NCBI GenBank assembly: GCA_002429315.1
Contig: DIZC01000010.1
Span: forward strand, 655 to 25,718
DNA from: Alphaproteobacteria bacterium UBA6038
GTDB lineage: Bacteria; Pseudomonadota; Alphaproteobacteria; Micropepsales; Micropepsaceae
Length of the DNA stretch: 25,064 nucleotides
Direction: 5' to 3'
Shown here: positions 8,395 through 16,201 of the stretch, in pieces
Layout: each line of letters opens with the position of its first letter
Numbering within the stretch: the stretch's first letter is position 1
Translations under genes and position numbers: made by a program
Notes under the pieces: generated by a model
Database searches by the model: none
What the model saw: only the letters and a program-made list of their open reading frames with translations
Told to the model about the DNA's origin: nothing

Positions 8395-10032
8395 TCATTC
8401 CGGCGGATAGCCGAACCGTTCTACCCACCGCTGCAGAATCGGCAAGACCGGGTCAAGCTCGGTTTTGTAGCGGCGCCAGCGGCCTATGCCAGATCGGTTA
8501 AGGCCCTGCGGAAGCTGGGCGGCGCTCGGCGTGGCGATTGCGCGTGTCTTGGCATGTTCGGCAAATTCCAGAATGCCTGGACTCCACGCAATCCCGAGGA
8601 AAGCGCAGATTGTACGCATTCCGCCTTCAAAATCGGTGACCAAGTCCTCGTGGCTGGTCGCAAGCAGGTCAAGAGGCAATTTCGCGCGATACAATTCCGC
8701 CAGCTGCATGGTTAGATCGTAGCAGCGGGCTGTGCTTTCGAGCTGCAGGAACTCGAAATTCACCGGGCTCATTTGAAAAAGTTGCCGGAAGCAACTTAGC
8801 ACGACATCGCGTGGATCCCTCAGCGCGAACAGGATCTTGGCGGTGGGAAACAGCCGGGCGATTAGCGGAAGCTTGATCGTGTTGTAGGGCAGCTTGTCGA
8901 CAAAGACCTTGTCTGCGACATCGATCCCGAACTGCGCGACCGCCTCCCAATAGGCGCCGCGCGCTGTCTCGACCTCCGCCGCCGGCAATCGCAGAAGCCG
9001 GTCCAGATCCTCGGAGGTGGCAATGCTGGGCGGGACGCGGCTGAGGGCGTCTCGTTCGCCGCTGGCGACCACGGCAGGATGGGACGCTAAGGCCTGCTCC
9101 AGAAGCGTGGTGCCCGAGCGAGGAAAACCCACCAGAAAGACGTGCCGCTCGCACGGCGGGCTGGGCTCGGCGGAATCCCGGCGCCAGTCGTCCCGGCGAA
9201 CCGCCTCGAAATAGCGAATGAGCCGGTCGAGAGACTGCATCACCGTTTCCGCACCGGGGACGGCGTAGCGGGGCGCATAATGCCGGCGCATTACCTCATT
9301 GGCATCGGTGAACAGACGGAAGGCCTCTGCGGGGCGGTCCTGCGCATCTCGAATGCCGCCAAGTGCCGATTTCGCCTTTGCCTCGTACAGCCCATCAAGA
9401 TCGTTACGAGCAAGCAAGGCCAAAAGCTGCTCCTCCGCCCGGTCGAAGCTGCCGTCTCCGGCATCTGCCGCCGCAAGCGCCAGGATTGCAGCAGGATTCC
9501 GTGGGTCCGCCGACAATGACTGCTCGGCCAGCCGGCGGGCCTCGCTCCAAGCGGTCCGCCGCGCCGCTAAGCCCGCCATCCGCCCCAGTGCTTCCGCCGG
9601 ATACGGCGTTCGCGCTGCCGCCCGTTCATAGCTCCGGGACGCTTCTTCGATCTCCGCGAGCTCTTCGCAGATCCAGCCCTTGTTGAAGTGCGCGGGAGCG
9701 AAATCCGGTGCGAGCTCGATCGCCTGGTTCAGGGCGGACACCGCCTCCCGCATCCGGCCAAGGCGCGCAAGACATAAGCCGAGCGAGTTGAGGATCATCG
9801 GATCGGCGGGGGCAAGCGCATGCGCCCGCCGCAAATCGTCAAGCGACTCCACCTGTCGCCCCTCGCGTTCCCGGGCATAGGCCCTGAGATTGAGAAAGAG
9901 GGGACTTTCAAGGCCAGTTTCGAGTGCTTGGCAGGCAAGCGCGGTTGCGTGGTCGATCCGCGAATCCGCAAGCGCGGCTTGGACGGCCGCGACCGCCGCA
10001 TCCAGAGTATCGATGGCCGGCGCCAGACGCAT
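8395..10032 (-). CDS. TPR sulfotransferase, copy C (first in the transcription order)
   Basis: The first gene of the three-copy set, 545 residues. TPR repeats cover residues about 10-250 (NSLGLCLARLGRMREAVSAL; FAPAHFNKGWICEELAEIEE). The PAPS loop is GFPRSGTTLLEQ (R305 onward), the 3'-phosphate block is RDPRDVVLSCFRQLF, and SGERDAL and VDKLPYNT carry the probable catalytic Glu and Lys. The C-terminal block IGRWRRYKTEL with RWVERFGYPPE is shared with copies A and B, so these are tandem duplicates that have diverged. I start at ATG 10032 with GGAG three bases upstream; GTG 10041 is possible. It lies about 110 bases after the TonB receptor gene on the same strand, beyond a strong terminator. No convincing promoter is seen in that gap, so expression may rely on readthrough. 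Confidence 0.9.
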   Translation of the reverse strand: MRLAPAIDTLDAAVAAVQAALADSRIDHATALACQALETGLESPLFLNLRAYAREREGRQVESLDDLRRAHALAPADPMILNSLGLCLARLGRMREAVSALNQAIELAPDFAPAHFNKGWICEELAEIEEASRSYERAAARTPYPAEALGRMAGLAARRTAWSEARRLAEQSLSADPRNPAAILALAAADAGDGSFDRAEEQLLALLARNDLDGLYEAKAKSALGGIRDAQDRPAEAFRLFTDANEVMRRHYAPRYAVPGAETVMQSLDRLIRYFEAVRRDDWRRDSAEPSPPCERHVFLVGFPRSGTTLLEQALASHPAVVASGERDALSRVPPSIATSEDLDRLLRLPAAEVETARGAYWEAVAQFGIDVADKVFVDKLPYNTIKLPLIARLFPTAKILFALRDPRDVVLSCFRQLFQMSPVNFEFLQLESTARCYDLTMQLAELYRAKLPLDLLATSHEDLVTDFEGGMRTICAFLGIAWSPGILEFAEHAKTRAIATPSAAQLPQGLNRSGIGRWRRYKTELDPVLPILQRWVERFGYPPE

Positions 10033-10087
10033 GCGCTCCACGGGTTCAAGGCCAATCTAGGACATGGACCGCCGGCACACGGCAAGT

Positions 10088-10121
10088 CCAAAAGAAAAGC
10101 GGCGGCCCAAGGGCCGCCGCT
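10088..10121 (-). terminator. Intrinsic terminator after the TonB-dependent receptor gene
   Basis: A perfect 11-bp GC-rich inverted repeat (AGCGGCGGCCC / GGGCCGCCGCT, 10098-10121) with a two-base centre starts 20 bases after the receptor stop. Read on the minus strand it is followed directly by TTTTCTTTTGG. This is a textbook Rho-independent terminator. It separates the receptor from the sulfotransferase genes, perhaps lowering their expression relative to the receptor. Confidence 0.85.
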
Positions 10122-10141
10122 GCAGTGTCGTTTTCCGAGAT

Positions 10142-13100
10142 TTAGTACTTGATCGTCGCACCCACGAAGATGGTGCGGCCAAAGGCATCGTAAACACCGG
10201 GGAAGGTGTTGCCGTTGCCGAACGGCGCCGCTGCGAGGCCGCTGTTCACGACCGGCGGCTCCTTGTCGAAGATGTTGTTCACGCCGGCATGGATCTGGAC
10301 GCCTTCGCGGATGTTCCAGTTGGTCGCCAAGTCGAAATAGTCGACCGCCGGGATGTCGTTCAGCGGGAACCTCACACCGCTGAAGTGCCTCCAGTCGACG
10401 GAGAGGTCGAAGTCCCAAGGAGACGACCATGTCACGCGCAGCTTGTGGCGCCATCTCGGATTGGGCGTGCCGCAACGGCCGCCGAAGAGCCCCGCGCAAT
10501 CGTACGGCGGGACGATCCCCGGGACCGGCAGAGGAGTCGTCGACAGCTTGCTGAGCAGGGTGCCGATCATATTGGCCGAAATCGAACCCAGTCCGGTCAT
10601 GCCCAGATCGTCGAGGTCCTTCTGGTAGTTGGCCTCCATATCCCAGCCCTTGGTCTGCAAGGCGCCGGTGTTCTGGTTGAGGGCCGAAACGAAGCCCGGG
10701 CCGAAGATTTGACCCTGCGGACTGCGATGAACCAACGGGCAGAAGAACGTTTCCGTTGCGGCCGTCGCAAACTTCGGATCGTAGCAGTATGTCAACGTCT
10801 CGTTGGGGTCGACAGTGCCGATGAAGCCCGACACCCGGATGTTGAAATAGTCCACCGTGGCCGTGAACCCGTCGAGGAACGTGGGCGTGAACACAAGCCC
10901 GATCGAGCGCGTGTCGGATGTTTCCGGCTTCAGGTTCAAGTTGCCGCCGGTCAGTTGGTTACATTGCTGCGACGGACAATCGAGGACCTTGGTGCCGGCA
11001 TTTGGAACGCCGGCGCACTGACCCGTCTTGATGAATTCGCAGGGATCGTTCGCGAAGTTGTCGAGCGTGATGCCGAACAGCACCTTGTTCGCCGGCACGA
11101 ACAGCTCGAGCACGTTGGGAGCGCGGACCGCGCGCTGATAGCTCGCGCGGAGCTTGAAATCGTCGATCGGCTGCCATTCGCCCGTGAACTTGTAGGAGTC
11201 CACGGCTCCGGCCGTGTTGTATGACGAGTACCGGTAGCCGGCCGTAAACAGCACTTCCTCCATGTACGGCATGCCTTCGACCACCGGCACGCGCACCTCG
11301 CCGAAGCCTTCCGTCACATTGAAGCCGGACGTGGGAACCGGAAGCGTGGCGCCGCCTTGCCCGTACAGATCGTTGATCTGGAAGTCGCGGCTGGTCTTCA
11401 GGTTCAATTCTTCGGCCCGGTATTCCGCGCCGGCGGCAATACCGACGCCCGTCTTTGCCCACGGGGATTGCAGTCCCCATTGGCCAAGATCACCGGTTAC
11501 GGAGCCACTCAGCACCTGCTCCTGGGTGAAGCCTTCCTTGAAGCCCTGCGCCTTGATGTAGTTCAGCATGTCCGGCGTGATCGAGCCGATGCCGTTGAAG
11601 ATGTCGAGCGGAACGCAGGTGGTGTCTTGGCCCTCAAGCGCGGAAACGCACTGAGGCCCCTGCGGGGTCTGCACCACGTCCAACGCGTTTTGCACGCGCC
11701 GCACCGAGAATTCGTTGTCGTATGTCTCGGTGAAAAGGCTCAGGCCGTATTGCCCATACACATCGTAGGACCAGCCGCTGCCGAGATCGCCCTTGGCGCC
11801 GATGACCATGCGATAGGCGGTGTGCCGGAGATCGTCGATTCGGTTGCCGCCTTCGATGTCGCGGCGCCCGATCTCCAAGAGGGACTGCCCGGGAATGATG
11901 TTGCAATTTCCCGTGGCGTCGTTGGGTGTGCAGGCGTCCCCGGAAGCGCTGTGTCCGCATAGCGACTGCCGCTCCTGAGCGGTCATCAGCGGATTGTCGC
12001 AGTTCACCTGCACAAATGCGCCCGAAGTGATGCCTGTGCCAAGGAAGAGACCGGACGGCGCGATCTGCGCCAGGGTGTGATCGTCCGTGAACATGAAGTT
12101 CGAATACACGTCGAGCATCGGGGTGACTTCGTAATGGGCGAAGAACCCACCCGTGTAGCGCGTGTCCGGTCGCTGTAGGTAGTTGAGGGCGCCGTAATTG
12201 AACCTCTGCCCGCTTTCCGGAGTGCCTGTGAACGGAACAAAGTGCCCGCTGCCGGGCTTTCCACTTCCCTCTTGGAAGAAGTCGTAGCCAATCCCGCAAT
12301 AACCGCAGTAATAGTTGGCGTACGCATTGTCCAGCGAGAACCAGCGATTGTAGTTGCTGGACCCAGCACATGCCAGCGAGTCGGGGTGGCGATTGCCGAC
12401 GATCGTGCAGGCCGAGTAGTCGAGCTTGGATTCCAACACGGCCTGCGTGTTCCGGTAGCCCAGATACGCCGTGACATTGCCCTTGCCATTGGCCGTGTTG
12501 GTGCCGATCAGCAGCGTGGCGTCGTTGGTCTGGCCGCCCCACCAATTGTTGGGCGCCGGCTTAAATCCAGCGTTTGTGTTGAGCTGATCCCAGTGGCCGT
12601 TGCCGTTGTCGTTCTGATAGACGCTGTATTGCCCATCGACTTCGACGCCCTCGAAATCCTTGCGCATGATGAAGTTCACCACGCCGGCAATGGCGTCGGA
12701 GCCATACACGGCGGATGCGCCGCCGGTCAGAACTTCCACGTGGTCCACGAGCGAAGCGGGAATTGTGTTCAGGTCCGCTACGGGAAGCGCGGGATCGCCG
12801 GGCATCAGACGCTTGCCGTCGACCAGCACCAGGGTGCGCTGGCTGCCCAGTCCGCGAAGATCGACTGTCGCCGTGCCGGTCGCGCCATTGGAGGCGGTCT
12901 GGTTAAAGTCGGCGAATGCTTCCGGCAGATTGTTGATGAGGTTCTCGACGTTCGTCGTACCCTCGAATTTCATTTCCTGCTGGCCGACGGCCGTGACCGG
13001 GCTCGAGCTGTACAGGCCGGTCTGCGGAATGCGCGAACCGGTGACCACCACGGTTTCGGTGGCTTCTTGCGCAGTCGCCGGGGCGGAGAGGCCGACCATT

Positions 13101-13168
13101 GCTGCGGAGGCTGCTCCAAGGAGCAGGGCGGAGCGCAGGCTGCGATTGTCTTGATTCGTCTGGTACAC
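10142..13168 (-). CDS. TonB-dependent outer-membrane receptor, Cys-rich loops
   Basis: A 1008-residue receptor that would import a ligand across the outer membrane with TonB energy. The signal peptide has h-region ALLLGAASAAMVGLSAPA and probable cleavage after ATAQ. Next come a TonB-box-like segment ETVVVTGSRIP and the plug domain (VDLRGLGSQRTLVLVDGKR; GGASAVYGSDAIAGVVNFIM). The barrel ends in an aromatic residue (FGRTIFVGATIKY), the usual BamA signal. I count about 18 cysteines, mostly as close pairs in presumed surface loops, suggesting disulfides, plus a Tyr-rich loop near residues 250-306. I prefer GTG 13168 because AAGGGGG sits six bases upstream; ATG 13201 would place that site inside the gene. 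No N-terminal sigma-regulator domain is seen. Ligand unknown. Three sulfotransferase genes follow it. Confidence 0.95.
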   Translation of the reverse strand: MYQTNQDNRSLRSALLLGAASAAMVGLSAPATAQEATETVVVTGSRIPQTGLYSSSPVTAVGQQEMKFEGTTNVENLINNLPEAFADFNQTASNGATGTATVDLRGLGSQRTLVLVDGKRLMPGDPALPVADLNTIPASLVDHVEVLTGGASAVYGSDAIAGVVNFIMRKDFEGVEVDGQYSVYQNDNGNGHWDQLNTNAGFKPAPNNWWGGQTNDATLLIGTNTANGKGNVTAYLGYRNTQAVLESKLDYSACTIVGNRHPDSLACAGSSNYNRWFSLDNAYANYYCGYCGIGYDFFQEGSGKPGSGHFVPFTGTPESGQRFNYGALNYLQRPDTRYTGGFFAHYEVTPMLDVYSNFMFTDDHTLAQIAPSGLFLGTGITSGAFVQVNCDNPLMTAQERQSLCGHSASGDACTPNDATGNCNIIPGQSLLEIGRRDIEGGNRIDDLRHTAYRMVIGAKGDLGSGWSYDVYGQYGLSLFTETYDNEFSVRRVQNALDVVQTPQGPQCVSALEGQDTTCVPLDIFNGIGSITPDMLNYIKAQGFKEGFTQEQVLSGSVTGDLGQWGLQSPWAKTGVGIAAGAEYRAEELNLKTSRDFQINDLYGQGGATLPVPTSGFNVTEGFGEVRVPVVEGMPYMEEVLFTAGYRYSSYNTAGAVDSYKFTGEWQPIDDFKLRASYQRAVRAPNVLELFVPANKVLFGITLDNFANDPCEFIKTGQCAGVPNAGTKVLDCPSQQCNQLTGGNLNLKPETSDTRSIGLVFTPTFLDGFTATVDYFNIRVSGFIGTVDPNETLTYCYDPKFATAATETFFCPLVHRSPQGQIFGPGFVSALNQNTGALQTKGWDMEANYQKDLDDLGMTGLGSISANMIGTLLSKLSTTPLPVPGIVPPYDCAGLFGGRCGTPNPRWRHKLRVTWSSPWDFDLSVDWRHFSGVRFPLNDIPAVDYFDLATNWNIREGVQIHAGVNNIFDKEPPVVNSGLAAAPFGNGNTFPGVYDAFGRTIFVGATIKY

Positions 13169-13174
13169 TGGGAA

Positions 13175-13181
13175 CCCCCTT
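13175..13181 (-). promoter_or_regulatory. Ribosome binding site deciding the receptor start
   Basis: AAGGGGG on the minus strand, six bases before GTG 13168. It supports the GTG over ATG 13201, which lies upstream of this site and has no comparable signal. Confidence 0.65.
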
Positions 13182-13281
13182 GCTTGTGTAGCGACTGCCA
13201 TGCAACGGACGCCGATGCCTGCCGGATGGCAGTTAACCCCCGCGCCCCATCCCGGTCCGCGGAAATGCCCGTTTCGGGCCG

Positions 13282-13311
13282 AACCTATGGGAGAGTTGTG
13301 CGACGGGTCAA
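13282..13311 (-). promoter_or_regulatory. Candidate promoter for the TonB-dependent receptor
   Basis: On the minus strand TTGACC (13306-13311) and TAGGTT (13282-13287) are 18 bases apart. Transcription would start near 13275, giving a leader of roughly 105 bases. The gene-free stretch 13169-13514 (about 345 bases) otherwise holds only the hairpin at 13465-13499; I see no small gene, riboswitch or clear operator in it. Confidence 0.35.
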
Positions 13312-13464
13312 AACAGAATCGTGGTGAGCGATGCGTTCCCTTGAAGGCTGTGGCTTTTGTGCATCAATTCTGTGGAGGTATCTCGCCGAAATGCTGATTC
13401 GGAGTCGTTTGAGGGCTGTGTTCAACTTCATCCGACCGAGTGCAGCGTGCGTGCGACTCGAATC

Positions 13465-13499
13465 AGAAATCCACTCCTCGCATAGAGGAGTGGATTTCT
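13465..13499 (-). terminator. Perfect 15-bp hairpin after the GloVer-repeat gene
   Basis: AGAAATCCACTCCTC and its exact complement GAGGAGTGGATTTCT flank a GCATA loop. It begins 16 bases after the stop of the minus-strand gene at 13515. The right arm ends in ATTTCT on the minus strand, a weak T-tract, so I read it as that gene's terminator. Because arms carry AAAT and ATTT it could work in either direction. Confidence 0.65.
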
Positions 13500-13514
13500 A
13501 AGTGAGGTTCGAGG

Positions 13515-14807
13515 CTAGGGCGTGTATTTGTAGATGACGCCCGCGTCGTTGGCTCCGCCGAAATCGGCTGTGCCATAGAGATTTCCCGATGTATCGACAA
13601 TTACCCCAGCGAGGGGATGCTGCCCGTCCGGGCAGCCGGTGCTTGGGCAAAAGCTATAGAGCGTCGAATGGCTCGATCCCGTTTGCTTCCAAACCGTGCC
13701 GGCCGTTGAGACGTGGACGGTGTCGCCCTCTGCAGCCGTCGTTCCGAAGATGTTCCCAGACGCGTCCATCACGAGATCGCCGTTCGGACCGCTTCCATCG
13801 GAACCGCCGGCAAAAGTGTGCTTGACTGTGTTGCACCAGAAGGTCTGCGTGCCACCTTCCGTGCAACTTGTGTTCGTCAGCTCGAAGAGGACTCCGTCGC
13901 CACTGGAATTACCGCCCTCTTGTGTCGTTCCAAAAAGGTTCCCAGCGCTGTCCATGATAACTCCCACGGGCAGTGAGCCGTCGGAACAACTGCCTCCCGC
14001 CCAGCAGAAATTGTAAAGGACTGTCGTGGTCCAGGGGTCTGTTCCGAGGTTGCCGGTCGGGCTTACCTCGAAGGCGATGCCGTGGCCGGCGGTACCTCCC
14101 CCGGCGGTCGTTCCCCACAAATTGTTGGAAGAATCGACATAGAGGCCTCCGTACGGCTCACTACCTGGTGACGAGAGGACTTTTTCCGAGATCCCGCCCT
14201 TTACAGCGTACACGGTACCCCCGTCTAATGTTCCTCCTGCGTCTGTTTCGCCGAACAGCATAGAGGTGCCGTCATACTTCGTGCCAGTGGCTTGACCATT
14301 ATAGCTGACCCCATTGTGCGGTCCCGAGCCATCGGTGGTGCACCGGTCACAGAAACCGTGAATGAGGCTGAAGGTCCAGGAGCCGCCGCTGCTTGGCTTC
14401 ACAAGCTCGTAGACCTGTCCGCCATTGAAGAGGCCGCCCAAAAAGGTCGTACCATAAAGGTTTCCGCTCGTGTCGATGACGAGCTTGCCATCCGGATCGT
14501 CGCCATCGCTACAGAAGCCGTGAAAATTGGTCGACCCGCAAAAGTTGTAAAGGACTTTGTAGTTGCCGGTGCTCACGTTGTACCGGAACACGATTCCATG
14601 GCCATTAGCACCGCCACCCGCAACGCCATAGAGAAAGTTGCCGTCTTGAAGCAGGGGTGAGCCCGGGTTCTGTCCATCAGTGCAGCCAGTTTGCTGGCAA
14701 AAATTGTAGAGCACCGACTCGCCGGTCGCTGCGGCCGGCGAGATTAACCCAACTGTGAGAAGCGCGATTGAGCCAAGCGTAAGCATTGTCCCGAGCGTTC
14801 TGCTCAT
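13515..14807 (-). CDS. Secreted GloVer-like tandem-repeat protein
   Basis: A 430-residue exported protein of unknown function. The signal peptide is about residues 1-27 (LGSIALLTVGLISPAAA). The rest is seven imperfect repeats of 50-60 residues, each built round a core such as DTSGNLYGTTFLGG, DSSNNLWGTTAGGG, DSAGNLFGTTQEGG or DASGNIFGTTAAEG, followed by G..F and LYNFC. This matches what I remember of the GloVer repeat found in choice-of-anchor secreted proteins. Seven units suggest a seven-bladed propeller-like fold, but that is inference. Cysteines recur in NFC..TGCxDG blocks and may pair. No C-terminal anchor is seen; it ends YKYTP. The start ATG 14807 has GAGGGAG six bases upstream. Base composition looks less GC-rich than the neighbours, possibly a sign of transfer. 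Confidence 0.85.
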   Translation of the reverse strand: MSRTLGTMLTLGSIALLTVGLISPAAATGESVLYNFCQQTGCTDGQNPGSPLLQDGNFLYGVAGGGANGHGIVFRYNVSTGNYKVLYNFCGSTNFHGFCSDGDDPDGKLVIDTSGNLYGTTFLGGLFNGGQVYELVKPSSGGSWTFSLIHGFCDRCTTDGSGPHNGVSYNGQATGTKYDGTSMLFGETDAGGTLDGGTVYAVKGGISEKVLSSPGSEPYGGLYVDSSNNLWGTTAGGGTAGHGIAFEVSPTGNLGTDPWTTTVLYNFCWAGGSCSDGSLPVGVIMDSAGNLFGTTQEGGNSSGDGVLFELTNTSCTEGGTQTFWCNTVKHTFAGGSDGSGPNGDLVMDASGNIFGTTAAEGDTVHVSTAGTVWKQTGSSHSTLYSFCPSTGCPDGQHPLAGVIVDTSGNLYGTADFGGANDAGVIYKYTP

Positions 14808-14823
14808 GACATTCTCCCTCTGT

Positions 14824-14840
14824 TTGTAATAAAGTTACAA
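14824..14840. promoter_or_regulatory. Palindrome, candidate operator for the GloVer-repeat gene
   Basis: TTGTAA and TTACAA form a perfect inverted repeat around TAAAG, lying just upstream of the ribosome site of the gene starting at 14807 and about 20 bases downstream of its candidate -10. This is a good position for a repressor. The binding protein is unknown. Confidence 0.4.
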
Positions 14841-14860
14841 GACGACCCACGAAGACTGTT

Positions 14861-14889
14861 GTATCATCGAATTTCGGTCGTTTCTACAA
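14861..14889 (-). promoter_or_regulatory. Candidate promoter for the GloVer-repeat gene
   Basis: On the minus strand TTGTAG (14884-14889) and TGATAC (14861-14866) are separated by 17 bases. Transcription would start near 14854, leaving a leader of about 47 bases that contains the palindrome at 14824-14840. Confidence 0.35.
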
Positions 14890-14959
14890 GAAAGACTCCA
14901 GATCCCGCGACGAAGACAAATAGCAATCCTCTTGCGACCGATTCGCGAAGCACTGCAGC

Positions 14960-14965
14960 TATAAT
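14960..14965 (+). promoter_or_regulatory. Candidate -10 element for the HDAC-xseB-dxs run
   Basis: A consensus TATAAT 45 bases before ATG 15010. No good -35 hexamer lies at standard distance, so it is only a candidate. It may drive the whole plus-strand run from 15010 onward. Confidence 0.3.
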
Positions 14966-15009
14966 CGTGATTGATGGTGGATTTTGGATAAGGCTATACG
15001 GCAAATTCG

Positions 15010-15942
15010 ATGCGCGCGGGACTTGTAACGCATTCCTCCTGCCTCGGGCACAAACCACCGGAAGGTCACCCCGAATCTTCTGCCCGGTTAGGGGCCGTGC
15101 TCGACGGCTTGCGTGGCCTGACTCTGGCGGAGTCTGAAGCGCCACAAGCCACGCGCGAGCAGCTCGCAAGGGCGCATACACCTGATTTGATCGATACCAT
15201 TCTGGGAGGGTTGAACGAGCTAGCTCAACGGGCGGGCCATGCGCGGATCGATTCCGATACCTTCATGTCGGCAGGATCGGCCCAAGCCGCCCAACGGGCG
15301 GCCGGCGCCGTCGTGGCCGCGGTCGACGGCGTCATGGCCGGCGATTTCAGGAACGCCTTCTGCGCCGTCCGTCCGCCGGGCCATCACGCCGAGCGCGCCT
15401 GTGCGATGGGCTTCTGCCTGTTCAACAACATTGCCGTCGGCGCAATGCACGCCCGTATTGAACATGACCTGAAGCGGATCGCCGTCGTCGATTTCGATGT
15501 GCATCACGGCAACGGGACGCAGGACATTTTTTTCGACCATCCGGAGTTGCTTTACGTCTCGACTCACCAGATGCCGCTGTATCCCGGCACCGGCTACGAA
15601 GCCGAACGCGGCGTTGCGGGCAACGTGCTGAACTGTCCGCTGCGTTCAGGGAGCGGGAGTGCCGAATTCCGAGCTGTTTACACGCAAACCGTGCTGCCGG
15701 CGCTGGAAGCGTTCGCACCGGATTTCATCTTCATTTCGGCTGGGTTCGATGCCCATCGCGCCGATCCGCTGGCGAATCTGAATCTCTCGGAGCAGGACTT
15801 CGCGTGGGTAACACGCGAGATCTGCGCTGTCGCGGCTCGGGTCTGCGACGGGCGCGTTGTTTCCGCGTTGGAAGGGGGTTATGACCTTGAGGCGCTCGCC
15901 GCATCTGCGGCCGCCCACGTGACCGCCCTTCTTGAGGCCTAA
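15010..15942 (+). CDS. Histone deacetylase family amidohydrolase
   Basis: A 310-residue zinc amidohydrolase of the arginase/deacetylase fold, related to AcuC, HDAC-like amidohydrolases and acetylpolyamine deacetylases. The active-site pair is H125-H126 in PPGHHAERA. Zinc ligands are probably D163 and H165 in DFDVHHGNGTQ and D247 in SAGFDAHRADPL. The transition-state Tyr is probably Y291 in LEGGYDLEALA. In bacteria such enzymes act on acetyl-lysine, acetylpolyamines or other N-acyl groups; the substrate here is not shown. ATG 15010 has no clear ribosome site. It ends one base before the xseB start, and the three genes HDAC, xseB and dxs stand together in many alphaproteobacteria as I recall, so position does not imply a role in isoprenoid synthesis. 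Confidence 0.93.
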   Translation: MRAGLVTHSSCLGHKPPEGHPESSARLGAVLDGLRGLTLAESEAPQATREQLARAHTPDLIDTILGGLNELAQRAGHARIDSDTFMSAGSAQAAQRAAGAVVAAVDGVMAGDFRNAFCAVRPPGHHAERACAMGFCLFNNIAVGAMHARIEHDLKRIAVVDFDVHHGNGTQDIFFDHPELLYVSTHQMPLYPGTGYEAERGVAGNVLNCPLRSGSGSAEFRAVYTQTVLPALEAFAPDFIFISAGFDAHRADPLANLNLSEQDFAWVTREICAVAARVCDGRVVSALEGGYDLEALAASAAAHVTALLEA

Positions 15943-15943
15943 G

Positions 15944-16201
15944 GTGTCCTCTGCGAATCAACCTGCCAAGACGCCCATCGAGCAGATGAGCTTCGAGGCC
16001 GCCTTGCGCGAGTTGGAGGCAATCGTCACCCGGCTGGAGCAGGGAGACGTCGATCTGGAGGACTCCATCGCGCTGTACGAGCGCGGTCAGGCGCTGAAGC
16101 TCCATTGCGAACAGAAGCTGAAATCGGCCGAGAGCCGGCTGGAGAAAATCGTCCAGGGGCCGAAGGGCGCCGAGGCCGTCGAGCCGCTGAATCTCACCTA
16201 A
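15944..16201 (+). CDS. xseB: Exodeoxyribonuclease VII small subunit
   Basis: An 85-residue helical protein with the XseB pattern: SFEAALRELEAIVTRLEQGD, then LEDSIALYERGQALKLHCE, and K.AE.RLEKI. It binds XseA to form exonuclease VII, which degrades single-stranded DNA. I start at GTG 15944, with GAGG six bases upstream inside the end of the previous gene; TTG 15932 would overlap that gene. The one-base gap suggests translational coupling. Length is normal for the family. About 170 bases without a gene follow before dxs; I see no clear structure there. Confidence 0.93.
   Translation: MSSANQPAKTPIEQMSFEAALRELEAIVTRLEQGDVDLEDSIALYERGQALKLHCEQKLKSAESRLEKIVQGPKGAEAVEPLNLT

Noticed and set aside
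13169..13201. ATG 13201 as start of the TonB receptor
   Set aside because: The strong AAGGGGG site lies downstream of it, six bases before GTG 13168, and the extra residues add nothing to the signal peptide.
13465..13499. The perfect hairpin considered as a mobile element end or attachment site
   Set aside because: A single copy is seen, with no transposase, target duplication or second end; position just after a stop codon fits a terminator better.
14292..14660. Plus-strand open frame inside the GloVer-repeat gene
   Set aside because: Antisense to seven clear repeats with signal peptide and ribosome site on the minus strand.
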